The translations under genes were made by a program, and so were the position numbers. From positions 1 through 41,497 of the forward strand of contig CAZDZY010000012.1 of assembly GCA_964510055.1 (NCBI GenBank): a stretch of DNA of 41,497 nucleotides, in the 5' to 3' direction. The notes below the pieces were generated by a model. The model had not been told where the DNA came from. It ran no database searches and worked only from the letters and a program-made list of their open reading frames with translations. Source of the stretch: DTFZ01 sp964510055. Lineage in GTDB: Bacteria > Bacillota > Clostridia > Christensenellales > SZUA-584. Positions 33,096 through 41,274 of this stretch are shown one piece after another (the first letter of the stretch is position 1; each line of letters opens with the position of its first letter).

Positions 33096-33898
33096 GTGCT
33101 TGACCGATCCGAACTTGAAACCAACTTTCAAAAATTAGGCATAAAGCCGGGAATGGCTCTCGAGGTGCATTCTTCGCTGCGAAGTTTCGGCAGTATCGAC
33201 GGCGGGGCGAACACGGTCGGCATTTACGCGAGTCACCCCTTCATCAAGNNNNNNNNNNNNNNNNNNNNNNNNNNNNNAACACGCTTATAGAAGCGCTGAT
33301 GCAGTCTGTCGGGAGCAGCGGTGCGATAGTGATGCCCTCTTTCCGTTTATCAAAAAATCTGCCGCTTACCCCCGAAGACAAAGCGCTGGGTATAACGCTT
33401 AAGATCCGGATACTTGACGAGGATGAAAAGATAAGTGGTATGGGCATAGTCTCCGACACGTTTCGAAAAATGCCCGGCGTTATAACGGGGAAAGGCATTT
33501 TCCGCGTATCCGCGTGGGGTAAGAACGCAAAAAAGCATTCGGAAGGGTTTCAGTATCTGATAGATACGGACGGATATGCCCTTCTTTTGGGAGTAGATAT
33601 TTACAGGCTTTCAGCTATGCATTACGGTGAAGACGCCCTTCCCGACGAGATCCGCAGCAGGTTCAAGCCTTCCCCCGAAGCCCGCAAACTTTACCCTGAA
33701 GAGAAATGGTTGATCGAAGCCTGGGAACCGGATGCCAAACCCTGGTATTCGATTCAAAACGCGGCATACAGGAGCGGACTTGTAAATTACGGCTTTATAG
33801 GCAATGCTAAGTGCATGCTGCTCAAAGTAAAGCCTGTCATCGGGTTATACCGCGAGGCTCTGATGAGCGACCCTTTAAGGCTCTACGGATTGAAATAA
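33096..33898 (+). CDS. AAC(3)-family N-acetyltransferase, interrupted by an assembly gap
   Basis: An antibiotic N-acetyltransferase-like protein. The N-terminal part has LGIKPGMALEVHSSLRSFG and ends in GGANT at 33215. After the gap it resumes with NTLIEALMQSVG, then GAIVMPSFR, and the histidine region LGVDIYRLSAMHYGED of the AAC(3)/YokD family. The 29-N run at 33249-33277 breaks the frame as written. Joining the AACACG copies at 33210 and 33278 restores GGANTLIEALMQ in frame and gives about 244 residues, near family length. The gene is therefore probably intact in the organism. GTG start 33096 follows AGGGG. The aminoglycoside substrate is not assured; many members are of unknown specificity. 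Confidence 0.8.
33249..33277. other. Run of 29 N: scaffold gap with doubtful left flank
   Basis: The 33 bases before the Ns (33216-33248) do not fit the AAC(3) family, while sequence on both sides does. AACACG occurs at 33210-33215 and 33278-33283. The simplest reading is a mis-estimated gap between overlapping contig ends, with spurious sequence at the left edge. Confidence 0.85.
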
Positions 33899-33952
33899 CA
33901 CCCGGAACAGCTGCCATAAAGGAAAGAGACGGCCATTTTCAGCCGGAGCCTC

Positions 33953-34381
33953 CTATTTGCCTGCCTTAGCGCAATCGGGGCATTTACCGTCAAAATATGA
34001 AAACTTCCCGCCGCAATTGCCGCAGGTATACTTTTTATCCATCTCTTCCGACCATGTGTCAAGATCCGTTTCAATAAGCTGTTTCATCGCCCCGGGGACC
34101 TCTTTGTGGTAAGGATACTTAGGGTCGCCGATAAACCCCGTTATCATATCGCACGGATAGTCGGCGCACTGAAGACAGAAACGTATCCTTCTTTCACGGC
34201 CGCATTTTTTGATGCCGCAATCAGTGCACCAGGGGGAAGGCTTAGCGCTGTTGCAGCCCTCACAGAAGACTTTTGTCCCATCTCCCGGGTCGGTGCCCAT
34301 GCCGCGGGCAGTATTCTGATAATAGAGGCAGTTACCGCAGTAAAGGCCGCAATAACCGAGTAACCTGTCGTTTTTCGACAT
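33953..34381 (-). CDS. DUF3795 protein with C-terminal zinc ribbon
   Basis: A 142-aa cysteine-rich protein. The N-terminal DUF3795 domain opens with LGYCGLYCGNCLYY and continues with CEGCNS, WCTDCGIKKCG and FCLQCADYPC, thus eight or more likely metal ligands. A separate zinc ribbon (CGNCG...CPDC) closes the protein. Function is unknown; such proteins are frequent in clostridia. GGGGGTATTAT precedes ATG. Confidence 0.88.
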   Translation of the reverse strand: MSKNDRLLGYCGLYCGNCLYYQNTARGMGTDPGDGTKVFCEGCNSAKPSPWCTDCGIKKCGRERRIRFCLQCADYPCDMITGFIGDPKYPYHKEVPGAMKQLIETDLDTWSEEMDKKYTCGNCGGKFSYFDGKCPDCAKAGK

Positions 34382-34439
34382 ATAATACCCCCGTTTTTTA
34401 CTGTTATCTGGAATACGTTATCGTTATTCCTGATCTCTG

Positions 34440-34820
34440 TTAAACATTCTGCCCGCGTATTATATCGTTCAACGGAAACGGTGGCATGGAGAGCGGTTTC
34501 ACCGCAAGCGACATAAGCAGCAGAGGGTTGTCGTCGGCAGCGATCCTGTTGGAGCTCAGCGCGCCGCAACTGCCGCAGCGGTGAATGACTGCCCATTCTC
34601 CTCCCCTGCGCACCCAAACGCCTATAGGCTCCATAAGCGCGCCGCAAAGCGCCGCCCTGTCTCCCGGGCGGTTATCAAGATGAATACTGTAAAGGCAGTG
34701 CGGGCAGTGATTTCGGTGCTGCGTTCCCGCTCCTTCCGGTTTGACGTGTTCGCCGCAATTCCTGCATATAAAACCCTCGTAAGCGGTGGGATCGTTATTA
34801 TTTCTGTTTGAGATCGTCAA
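34440..34820 (-). CDS. RNHCP-domain protein
   Basis: A 126-aa protein of the RNHCP family. It has CRNCGEHV, the name-giving RNHCPHCLYSIHLD, and a second pair in HRCGSCGALSSNRIAADDN. The four CxxC-type pairs suggest zinc binding; function is unknown. The TTG start has GGAGG eight bases upstream. About 190 bp before the gene a strong promoter, a 23-codon open frame with a perfect ribosome site, and a terminator form an apparent attenuation leader (listed separately). Confidence 0.9.
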   Translation of the reverse strand: MTISNRNNNDPTAYEGFICRNCGEHVKPEGAGTQHRNHCPHCLYSIHLDNRPGDRAALCGALMEPIGVWVRRGGEWAVIHRCGSCGALSSNRIAADDNPLLLMSLAVKPLSMPPFPLNDIIRGQNV

Positions 34821-34879
34821 TTCTGATACCTCCTGTTATATCCTTCGTATGAACAACAGGCGATCTGCCGGCGGCGGTA

Positions 34880-34911
34880 TAAAAAAACCGCATAGCTTAA
34901 AAGCCGGCGGT
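34880..34911 (-). terminator. Internal terminator in the RNHCP leader
   Basis: On the minus strand ACCGC (34911-34907) pairs with GCGGT (34891-34887), an inner GCTT/AAGC stem extends it, and seven Ts follow. It lies between the leader ORF and the RNHCP start. The upstream GCCGGC can instead pair with another GCCGGC just downstream, a possible antiterminator. Confidence 0.7.
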
Positions 34912-34938
34912 CAAGGTATCATATCGATAAATTTTATA

Positions 34939-35010
34939 TCATGTAGAGCTTTCCCGGAGGCAATAAGCCGGCAGCGCCGTATAAGAAACGTTATTCATGA
35001 ATGCCGACAT
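34939..35010 (-). CDS. 23-residue leader peptide candidate
   Basis: ATG 35010 has a perfect AAGGAGGT ribosome site seven bases upstream and a consensus promoter 40 bases before. The peptide has 23 residues (begins MSAFMNNVSYTALPAY) and stops about 30 bases before the terminator stem. No run of one regulatory codon is obvious, though two Tyr and one Cys codon are present. Alternatives are an independent small peptide gene or the 5' stub of a deleted gene. Confidence 0.5.
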   Translation of the reverse strand: MSAFMNNVSYTALPAYCLRESST

Positions 35011-35049
35011 CAAACGACCTCCTTACTGTCTGCCATAAATCTTTTTACT

Positions 35050-35079
35050 ATTATACCAAGTGACAGACTTGTATGTCAA
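35050..35079 (-). promoter_or_regulatory. Consensus sigma-A promoter with inverted TGACA half-sites
   Basis: On the minus strand TTGACA (35079-35074), an 18-base spacer and TATAAT (35055-35050). Within it TGACA and TGTCA form an inverted pair (35061-35078), and a further TTGACAGATC lies upstream at about 35090-35099, suggesting a repressor site. Confidence 0.75.
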
Positions 35080-35102
35080 GGCGCTTACTGATCTGTCAAC
35101 TG

Positions 35103-35166
35103 TATCCGGCTAATATAACGGGGCTTAAGGGATCAGCCTTAAGTGTTCGGGATGGAAACATGCGGA
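35103..35166 (-). pseudogene. Strongly decayed 5S rRNA fragment (relic C)
   Basis: ATCCGGC at the start matches the 5S 3' end, and GTGTTCGGGATGGAAACA (35144-35161) matches GTGTTCGGGATGGGAACA of the intact 5S with one change, in the same orientation and order. The middle is deleted or diverged. Weakest of the three relics. Confidence 0.45.
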
Positions 35167-35178
35167 GTTATGTATTTT

Positions 35179-35217
35179 CCGGCGGTTAAACGCCGCTAGG
35201 CGACGCTTAACCGCCGG
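35179..35217. repeat. Long GC-rich inverted repeat
   Basis: CCGGCGGTTAA (35179-35189) pairs perfectly with TTAACCGCCGG (35207-35217), with an inner CGCC/GGCG stem. No T-run follows on either strand, so it is not a standard terminator. It lies between 5S relic C and the LuxR-type genes. Confidence 0.7.
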
Positions 35218-35274
35218 TTGGGAGATGGATGTAATCAATTTTAAATAATATGAAATATAATAATACATAACACT

Positions 35275-35306
35275 AAAAAAATCCTCACCCAAAACAGGTG
35301 ATTTTT
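35275..35306 (-). terminator. Terminator after the first LuxR-type gene
   Basis: CACC/GGTG stem extended by AAATC/GATTT around a CAAAACA loop, flanked by A-run and T-run. It ends the 35332-36735 transcript and could also work on the other strand. Confidence 0.75.
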
Positions 35307-35331
35307 ATTATATTGTTTATTTTTCTATGGT

Positions 35332-36735
35332 TTATTCAGTCATGAATTTAAATAATTCCGATTTTCTTTTGACTCCCAATTTTGAATATATGTTTCTTAT
35401 ATGAGTTTTAACAGTGTTTTCACTTAAATACAGTTCGGCGGCAATAAGCTTGCATGTACGTCCTTTAAGCAGCAGCGCTGCGATCTGTTTTTCACGTTCT
35501 GTCAGGGTATCGATACAGTCTGGAAGCTCTATTATATTCGTTTCCGCTGTATCGGCAATTGCGTTTTTCCTGATCATCTTTGATAATAATTTATGGAGTA
35601 CAGGTATTATAAACAGAGTTATACATATTACCGCCATTGAAACTATAGATAAATCTACACCTGAGATTGTCGGATAATTTTTTGCTATTATCTTTCCGAA
35701 TAGTACCCCAGTCATAATAGCGCTGAAACCAACGCATAAGATTTTAGCAGGGCTCTTTCCCATTTCGAGCATTTCAAAAAGTATACTATACCAGAATATA
35801 TCACAAACTGCGCATCCTGCCTCTGTAGCAGTATTAATTAGTAAATAACTTATCACTGAATGATTGAGCGCTAAAAATAATATAAAACTTAGTCCTGTCA
35901 TTCCGAGAGCTATATAAAGCATGTTTCTGCGGTCATCAGTGTTTTTTAAGCTTCTAATAATAAAAGCCGTGCCCAGATATGGCAGCAGCCAATACCAGTT
36001 TGTCAGCCATCCCAAATACTCAAAATGCGGGTTAATAGTCTCTATTGATATCCCGAAATTTATAGCAATAAAGAATACAAATAGGAATAATAAGATTAAT
36101 ACGTTGAGACCTGTCTTTCTGTCAAATACTCTGATGTCAGTTCTCTCATCTTTTATAAATGGAATCTTAAATGTTAAATACCAAGCCGCTCCCAGCATTA
36201 ATATCGTAAACGCAAATCCTGTTTGTATCGAAACGTACAGAGAAATGTTATTAATAAGCATCTTTAAAATATTCATATTTATTAGTAATTCTGCTGCAGT
36301 ACGGAATCTGTTATCTGGCGTTACGAAATTTTTAATAAAATAACCGAATGCGGCAATACAGATACCGGCTAATGCTGAACATAAAGTCAATGTAACCAGC
36401 CATACCTCATATGACGGAAAGAAAAAAGTAACAGTACATAGTATACAAACCGGTATCGCGCAAATAATTATTTTCCGTGCTGCCTTTAACGTCTTTATAA
36501 ATATACCGCCTGATATCAGCCCGACTACTTGCATAGCCAAAGAAATATCAAGCAACCCGGAACTTTCTATACCATAGTTTTTTGCAAGCGTATATAAAAG
36601 CTGTCCTTCATATGGAAAACTAATTATCCATGCGCCTAAAAGAGATATTATAATTATCAACATCCTGCGATTATTTACACGGCTTTCAGGGAACTCCGTA
36701 TTGGCAAAAAGGCTTTTGTCTAAGATTTCTTTCAT
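35332..36735 (-). CDS. LuxR-type regulator with 12-helix MFS-like membrane domain, copy 1
   Basis: A 467-aa protein. About twelve helices (about 25-395) resemble an MFS-like sensor domain, and a cytoplasmic LuxR/GerE helix-turn-helix follows (about 405-465). The latter contains LTEREKQIAALLLKG and LYLSENTVKTHIRNIYSKLGVKRKSEL. Membrane-bound LuxR regulators of this layout occur in gut Actinobacteria and clostridia and probably sense a ligand in or outside the membrane. Tandem paralogue of the next gene upstream, roughly 85% identical over the first 180 residues by eye. AT-rich. The start context is weak: GAAGGGC lies about 14 bases upstream. Confidence 0.85.
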   Translation of the reverse strand: MKEILDKSLFANTEFPESRVNNRRMLIIIISLLGAWIISFPYEGQLLYTLAKNYGIESSGLLDISLAMQVVGLISGGIFIKTLKAARKIIICAIPVCILCTVTFFFPSYEVWLVTLTLCSALAGICIAAFGYFIKNFVTPDNRFRTAAELLINMNILKMLINNISLYVSIQTGFAFTILMLGAAWYLTFKIPFIKDERTDIRVFDRKTGLNVLILLFLFVFFIAINFGISIETINPHFEYLGWLTNWYWLLPYLGTAFIIRSLKNTDDRRNMLYIALGMTGLSFILFLALNHSVISYLLINTATEAGCAVCDIFWYSILFEMLEMGKSPAKILCVGFSAIMTGVLFGKIIAKNYPTISGVDLSIVSMAVICITLFIIPVLHKLLSKMIRKNAIADTAETNIIELPDCIDTLTEREKQIAALLLKGRTCKLIAAELYLSENTVKTHIRNIYSKLGVKRKSELFKFMTE

Positions 36736-36749
36736 ATGAGAATTAATAG

Positions 36750-36791
36750 GCCCTTCAATATTTTTTATATGATCTGATATATCAGAGTATA
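36750..36791 (-). promoter_or_regulatory. Conserved upstream block of LuxR-type copy 1
   Basis: The block GGCCCTTCAATATTTT...GATCTGATATATCAGAGTATATA is nearly repeated upstream of copy 2 (38335-38376). It contains the perfect palindrome CTGATATATCAG (36774-36785). It probably holds promoter and operator. Confidence 0.55.
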
Positions 36792-36902
36792 TATTAGTCC
36801 TCTTAATTATTCAAATTTGATATTACGTTGCTAAAATTGATAACCAAAAATAAATAGGTTAAATCTCCACGCAATACAAGTTATTCAGCTATCGTTAAGG
36901 TT

Positions 36903-38321
36903 TTATTCTGCCATAAAATTAAACAGTTCCGATTTTCTTTTGATTCCCAATTTCGAATATATGTTTTTTATGTGTGTCTTAACAGTATTCTCGCTTAAAT
37001 ACAGTTCGGCGGCAATAAGCTTGCTTGTTCGTCCTTTAAGCAGCAGCGCTGCTATCTGTTTTTCACGTTCTGTCAGGATATCGATATAGTCCGGAAGCTC
37101 TATCTTATTCGTTTCTGCTATATTAATAATTGTGTTTTTCTTGATCATTTTAGATAGCAATTTATGGAGCACAGGTATTATGAACAACGTTATACATATT
37201 ACCGCCATTGATACTATTGATACATTTACACCTGAGATCGTCGGATAATTGGTTGCTATTATCTTTCCAAGCAGTACCCCAATCATCATAGCGCTGAAAC
37301 CAACGCATATTATTTTAGCAGGACTCTTGACCATTTCAAGCATTTCAAAAAGTGTACTATACCAGAATATATCACCAGCCGCGCATCCCGCCTCTATAAC
37401 GGTAATAACTATTAAATAGCTGATCACAGAATGATCAAACACCAGAAATAGTATAAAGCTAAGGCCTGTCATTGCGACAGCTGTATAAAGTATGTTTCTG
37501 CGGTCTTCAGTGTTTTTTAAACGTCTTATAATAAAAGCCGTAGCTAAGTATGGCAGCAGCCAAAACCAGCTTGTCAGCCCTCCCAGATATTCAAAATGCG
37601 GGTTAATAGTCTCTATGGATATACCAAAATCTACAGCTATAAATACTATAAATAAAAATAATAAGATTAATGCCTTGAACCCTGTCTTTTTATCAAATTC
37701 TCTGTTATCGATCTTCTCATCTTTAATAAATGGAATTTTAAATGTTAATAACCAGGCTGCTCCCAGCATTACTATAGTAAACGCAAATCCTGTTTGTATT
37801 GAAACATACAGCGATATATTATTGATAATCGCTTTTAAAATGAACATATTTATTAATAATTCCGCCGCAGTACGAAATCTATTATCAGGTTTTACATAGT
37901 TTTTAATAAAATAGCCGAACGCACCGATACAGACACCGGCTAATGCTGAACATATAGTTAATGTAACCAGCCATACTGCATATGAAGGAAAGAAGAAGGT
38001 AACAGTACATAGTATACAAACCGGTATCGTAAAAATAATCGTTTTCCTGGCTGCTTTTAACGTTTTTAGAAATATTCCGCCTGATATCAGCCCGACGACT
38101 TGCATAGCCAGAGAAATATTTAGCAACCCGAAACTTTCTATACCATAATTCTCTGCAAGCGTACATAAAAGCTGTCCTTCATATGGGAAACTCATGATCC
38201 ATGCGCCAAGCAGGGATATTATAACAATCGATATCCTGCGATTATTTACACCCGAAAAATTCGTACGGCTTTCAGGGGGCTCTGTATTAGTAAAAAAAAT
38301 TTGGCCTGGGGTTTCTTTCAT
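36903..38321 (-). CDS. LuxR-type regulator with 12-helix MFS-like membrane domain, copy 2
   Basis: A 472-aa tandem paralogue of copy 1 with the same layout: twelve helices, then LTEREKQIAALLLKG and LYLSENTVKTHIKNIYSKLG. The N-terminus has five extra residues (FSGVN-type insertion after residue 20). Differences are spread along the membrane domain while the DNA-binding helix is almost unchanged, so the two probably bind the same site but sense different ligands. The upstream block is shared (38335-38376), with the palindrome changed by one base to CTGATATATCAA. Confidence 0.85.
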   Translation of the reverse strand: MKETPGQIFFTNTEPPESRTNFSGVNNRRISIVIISLLGAWIMSFPYEGQLLCTLAENYGIESFGLLNISLAMQVVGLISGGIFLKTLKAARKTIIFTIPVCILCTVTFFFPSYAVWLVTLTICSALAGVCIGAFGYFIKNYVKPDNRFRTAAELLINMFILKAIINNISLYVSIQTGFAFTIVMLGAAWLLTFKIPFIKDEKIDNREFDKKTGFKALILLFLFIVFIAVDFGISIETINPHFEYLGGLTSWFWLLPYLATAFIIRRLKNTEDRRNILYTAVAMTGLSFILFLVFDHSVISYLIVITVIEAGCAAGDIFWYSTLFEMLEMVKSPAKIICVGFSAMMIGVLLGKIIATNYPTISGVNVSIVSMAVICITLFIIPVLHKLLSKMIKKNTIINIAETNKIELPDYIDILTEREKQIAALLLKGRTSKLIAAELYLSENTVKTHIKNIYSKLGIKRKSELFNFMAE

Positions 38322-38334
38322 TGCGGATATATAA

Positions 38335-38376
38335 GCCCTTCAATATTTTCTATATGATCTGATATATCAAAGTATA
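38335..38376 (-). promoter_or_regulatory. Conserved upstream block of LuxR-type copy 2
   Basis: Second copy of the block upstream of copy 1, with palindrome arm CTGATATATCAA at 38359-38370. Conservation extends over about 42 bases, beyond what a core promoter needs. Confidence 0.55.
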
Positions 38377-38460
38377 TAATAATCCGCTTCATTTTTCAAT
38401 TTTGAAAACTTAAATATCGCTCGTCGCTGGTTAGTTATAGATAATTAGGTTAATCAAGAA

Positions 38461-38485
38461 GCCCGCTTTTCTTAAGAAAACGGGC
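38461..38485 (-). terminator. Terminator-like hairpin attached to 5S relic B
   Basis: GCCCGCTTTTC/GAAAACGGGC imperfect palindrome. Its flanks (TAATCAAGAA before; ATAAAATATATATT after) match those of the terminators of the intact 5S and relic A, although the stem sequence differs. Confidence 0.6.
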
Positions 38486-38510
38486 GCACGATAAAATATA
38501 TATTAAAAAT

Positions 38511-38587
38511 TACCTGCTCCTAAGGCCGTGTCCAGCCAAGTAAGCGGCTATTCCGGCTTAGCTTCTGTGTTCGGGATGGGAACAGGT
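38511..38587 (-). pseudogene. Degenerate 5S rRNA fragment (relic B)
   Basis: About 77 nt aligns with the 3' two-thirds of the intact 5S in the same orientation. Shared blocks are TACCT, GGCCGTGTCCAGCCAAGTA, and CTTCTGTGTTCGGGATGGG followed by AACAGGT. The middle is substituted and the 5' end of 5S is missing. It begins just after a terminator-like hairpin. Confidence 0.88.
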
Positions 38588-38624
38588 TAACGTTAACTGT
38601 TTTCTGCTCTGTGATAACATCAAC

Positions 38625-39668
38625 TTACTGATACAGATATTCAAACCCTGCTTGTTCAATTGCAACAGCTTTCATATCTCTCAGTTGTACAGTTACATTA
38701 CTCTCTTCATCATATTGCCATGCATTACTCGTGCTATCACCGTCTATAGGCTCCATACGCAAAATTTCGAAATCTATTTTTAATGAATATGCGGCTTTAT
38801 CTTCAGGATAAAAACGAATAACGTCTTGGTTTACCTTATAGGAACCTCTTTCTTTTAACTCTGCTTTATTATTAATTACCTCCAATATTACATACCCATT
38901 CATAGAGAAAAACAGATAAGAAGAATCTTCAGGGTAAACACTTTTCCATTTTTCATTCTGCCATCCCCTTTTATATTCGTCTATTATTTGCAGTTCTATT
39001 GGAGAATAGAACTTAAGATCGGTGATTTGTTCAAATAACGCTAGTGGTATTTCATATAATATACCGTCCGATTGTCTTAAACAGTAACGACCATCGTAAA
39101 TGTGACACGGTAATTCAAAATATATCCCTGGGTATTGTTCACTTTCGGCAGTAAATTTCAGGGATGAAGATGCAAAACTTTTTGTTTCGTCTTTTTTAAA
39201 TGGTTTCTCAAAACAGCTTTCAAGAGCCGCAATAGAAGAAGGATCAGTAATCGTTATGTTCCGATATTCAACATCATCAACATATATTATATTCCATCCG
39301 ATACCCAAGTTTACTGTATCGATTACTTCAGACGAAAATGAGGGAAATTCAACATCTAGCCTGTGTAGCGGTGTTTCAGGTACGCAAGTATAGAAAGGAT
39401 GCTCGATTACAAACATATCGCTTTCCTCGTACTTATATAAATACACTGGAAATAAGGAATTGTAATCAGATCTGCCGAGTTTTATTGCTTTCCCCTTAGG
39501 ATACCAGTTTACAGCCGGCTCCCACCCATATGGCTTACCATCGACGATTAATGCATCATCTTCGTGCCGATAGACCGGTTCAAAACGCCCTAACAAAGAA
39601 AGCATCGAAATCACAAATATACCTATCACTACGCTTATGATAATTAATTTTATGATTTTCTTCTTCAT
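38625..39668 (-). CDS. Membrane-anchored extracytoplasmic protein of unknown function
   Basis: A 347-aa protein with an N-terminal signal-anchor (about 4-25) and a long soluble, tyrosine- and acid-rich domain with many beta-type segments. No family is recognised. A C-terminal portion (GYVILEVINNKAELKERGSY...YSLKIDFEILRM) looks like a lipocalin-like or copper-amine-type beta sheet, which is only an impression. GAGAGG lies seven bases before ATG 39668; a GTG-type extension of six codons is less likely. It is enclosed between 5S relics A and B. Confidence 0.7.
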   Translation of the reverse strand: MKKKIIKLIIISVVIGIFVISMLSLLGRFEPVYRHEDDALIVDGKPYGWEPAVNWYPKGKAIKLGRSDYNSLFPVYLYKYEESDMFVIEHPFYTCVPETPLHRLDVEFPSFSSEVIDTVNLGIGWNIIYVDDVEYRNITITDPSSIAALESCFEKPFKKDETKSFASSSLKFTAESEQYPGIYFELPCHIYDGRYCLRQSDGILYEIPLALFEQITDLKFYSPIELQIIDEYKRGWQNEKWKSVYPEDSSYLFFSMNGYVILEVINNKAELKERGSYKVNQDVIRFYPEDKAAYSLKIDFEILRMEPIDGDSTSNAWQYDEESNVTVQLRDMKAVAIEQAGFEYLYQ

Positions 39669-39834
39669 AAGATGGCCTCTCGTCATCTGTGAATTTTAGC
39701 CTTTATTCCTAATAAATAATATGATTATACTATATTAACTTTTTAATTGTCAAATCTTGTTATCCATTAATCTTTATAAAAGGAATTAACAGTATGGACA
39801 TGCCAATATATCATATTACATTAATTATTAGCTT

Positions 39835-39872
39835 TAAAAATCAAGAAGCCTGCCAGCTTCGCGCTAACAGGC
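39835..39872 (-). terminator. Duplicated rRNA-operon terminator (with relic A)
   Basis: GCCTGCCAGC (39848-39857) and GCTAACAGGC (39863-39872) form the same imperfect stem as the terminator after the intact 5S; only the loop differs. A TTCTTGATTTTTA tract follows on the minus strand. Confidence 0.82.
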
Positions 39873-39903
39873 TCCCCGATTAAATATATATTTTAAAATT
39901 GAA

Positions 39904-39984
39904 TCCGGCAACTACCTACTCTCCCGGGCCGTGTCCAGCCAAGTACCATCGGCGTGTAAGGGCTTAACTTCTGTGTTCGGGATG
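39904..39984 (-). pseudogene. Truncated 5S rRNA copy (relic A)
   Basis: These 81 nt are identical to the 3' part of the intact 5S at 40947-41027, then diverge abruptly after CGGGATG. The adjoining terminator segment is also duplicated. The 5' third of 5S is missing, so no functional 5S can be made. Confidence 0.95.
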
Positions 39985-40055
39985 TTATCATGGTTGTATT
40001 GTTCATAATACATATTAATGTTATTATTATGCTAAATGTATCAGTGGAGAAACTA

Positions 40056-40862
40056 ATGGTTATTGCTGAAATAATATTTTATTTTATTGTTTTAATACTT
40101 TCTTTTTTCTATTTGTCTGTATTGAAGAAACGTGACGATAAGCTTGAGGCTGAAACAAAATGTCCTGAGAGACATTATTTAAATAACTCTACGGTAGGCA
40201 TAGCCCTCCTTAGAATAGTTATTTTTTTAGCTTTGTCAGTGTCGCTGACTTTTTTGTGGTCGTATTTGCGCAATAAATTCATGTTTACAGAACCAAATTC
40301 TGTTTACATTGATTCGCATTGGATGATTACTTTCATTCCATTATTTCCTATTTCAATCGCTTTAAGCGGTATTGTTTCAGATGCAATAATTTTACATGTA
40401 AAAAAACGTAGAAATCGTGCACATATTCTTGGACGGCAGAGTATACTTAAAGCATTTATCGTTATTTTCGCATTTGCATTTCCTATTGTAATTCTTAATA
40501 CTAAATGTTATACACGCGTTACAAAGGATATATTCTTTATTAACGAATTTTTTAGTGTAAACCAGGTCGAATACAGAATACCCGATGATATACAATCGGT
40601 TCAGGCAACTTACTGGAGAGGATATCATAGAGGACTCACATATTATTTTTATTATTATGTCTCTTTTAACGACGGCAGAACAATAGAATTGTTCAGCCAG
40701 AATAATTATGAAGCGGAAAATGTAAAAAAGATCGACAGAATACTAAGGGAACATAATGTACAAATATACAGGGAACCTTTTTCTTTAGATCAACTCCACG
40801 AAGTCGAAAAGAACTACATTCCGCCTCTGCCTTCATATGTTAAAGAAATATATATAAACTAA
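40056..40862 (+). CDS. Membrane protein of unknown function inserted between 5S copies
   Basis: A 268-aa protein with about four helices (about 3-22, 48-68, 88-115 and 130-150) and a C-terminal soluble domain (about 160-268) containing FNDGRTIELFSQNNYEAENV. No family is recognised. I chose ATG 40056 because GTGGAG lies six bases upstream; earlier ATGs at 39990 and 40029 lack a site. The gene runs opposite to the rRNA operon and is enclosed by relic A and the intact 5S terminator. It is AT-rich compared with the rest of the window. Confidence 0.72.
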   Translation: MVIAEIIFYFIVLILSFFYLSVLKKRDDKLEAETKCPERHYLNNSTVGIALLRIVIFLALSVSLTFLWSYLRNKFMFTEPNSVYIDSHWMITFIPLFPISIALSGIVSDAIILHVKKRRNRAHILGRQSILKAFIVIFAFAFPIVILNTKCYTRVTKDIFFINEFFSVNQVEYRIPDDIQSVQATYWRGYHRGLTYYFYYYVSFNDGRTIELFSQNNYEAENVKKIDRILREHNVQIYREPFSLDQLHEVEKNYIPPLPSYVKEIYIN

Positions 40863-40875
40863 ATAAACTATAAAC

Positions 40876-40914
40876 TAAAAATCAAGAGGCCTGCCAGCAT
40901 CATTGCTAACAGGC
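40876..40914 (-). terminator. rRNA operon terminator
   Basis: GCCTGCCAGC (40889-40898) pairs with GCTAACAGGC (40905-40914) with two mismatched or wobble positions. A CTCTTGATTTTTA tract follows on the minus strand, 33 bases after the 5S 3' end. Confidence 0.85.
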
Positions 40915-40946
40915 TCCCCGATTAAATATATATTTTGAAAATTGAA

Positions 40947-41062
<116 letters not shown>

Positions 41063-41274
41063 AATTTTAATCGAATCCAGCCTTAAGGCTGTCTTCGAGT
41101 TTTAACTGCGTTTTCGATGTCAGTCTCACGACTGCCATCGAGGTCTTGCCTCGCCTGCCGCTTTTAAGAGCGTCCCGGCTCGGCGCTTGTATCTGCCTTA
41201 TATCAGTTTCGTTACCGCTTCCCGGCAAAGACAGGTTAAGCGGCCTGTAACTTTTCTGCCTTTTACCGCTATTT

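Noticed and set aside
33244..33498. Minus-strand open frame running into the N gap
   Set aside because: Shadow of the AAC(3)-like gene; no ribosome site.
41063..41270. Possible tRNA in the 23S-5S spacer
   Set aside because: Several hairpins but no cloverleaf, T-arm or CCA could be identified.
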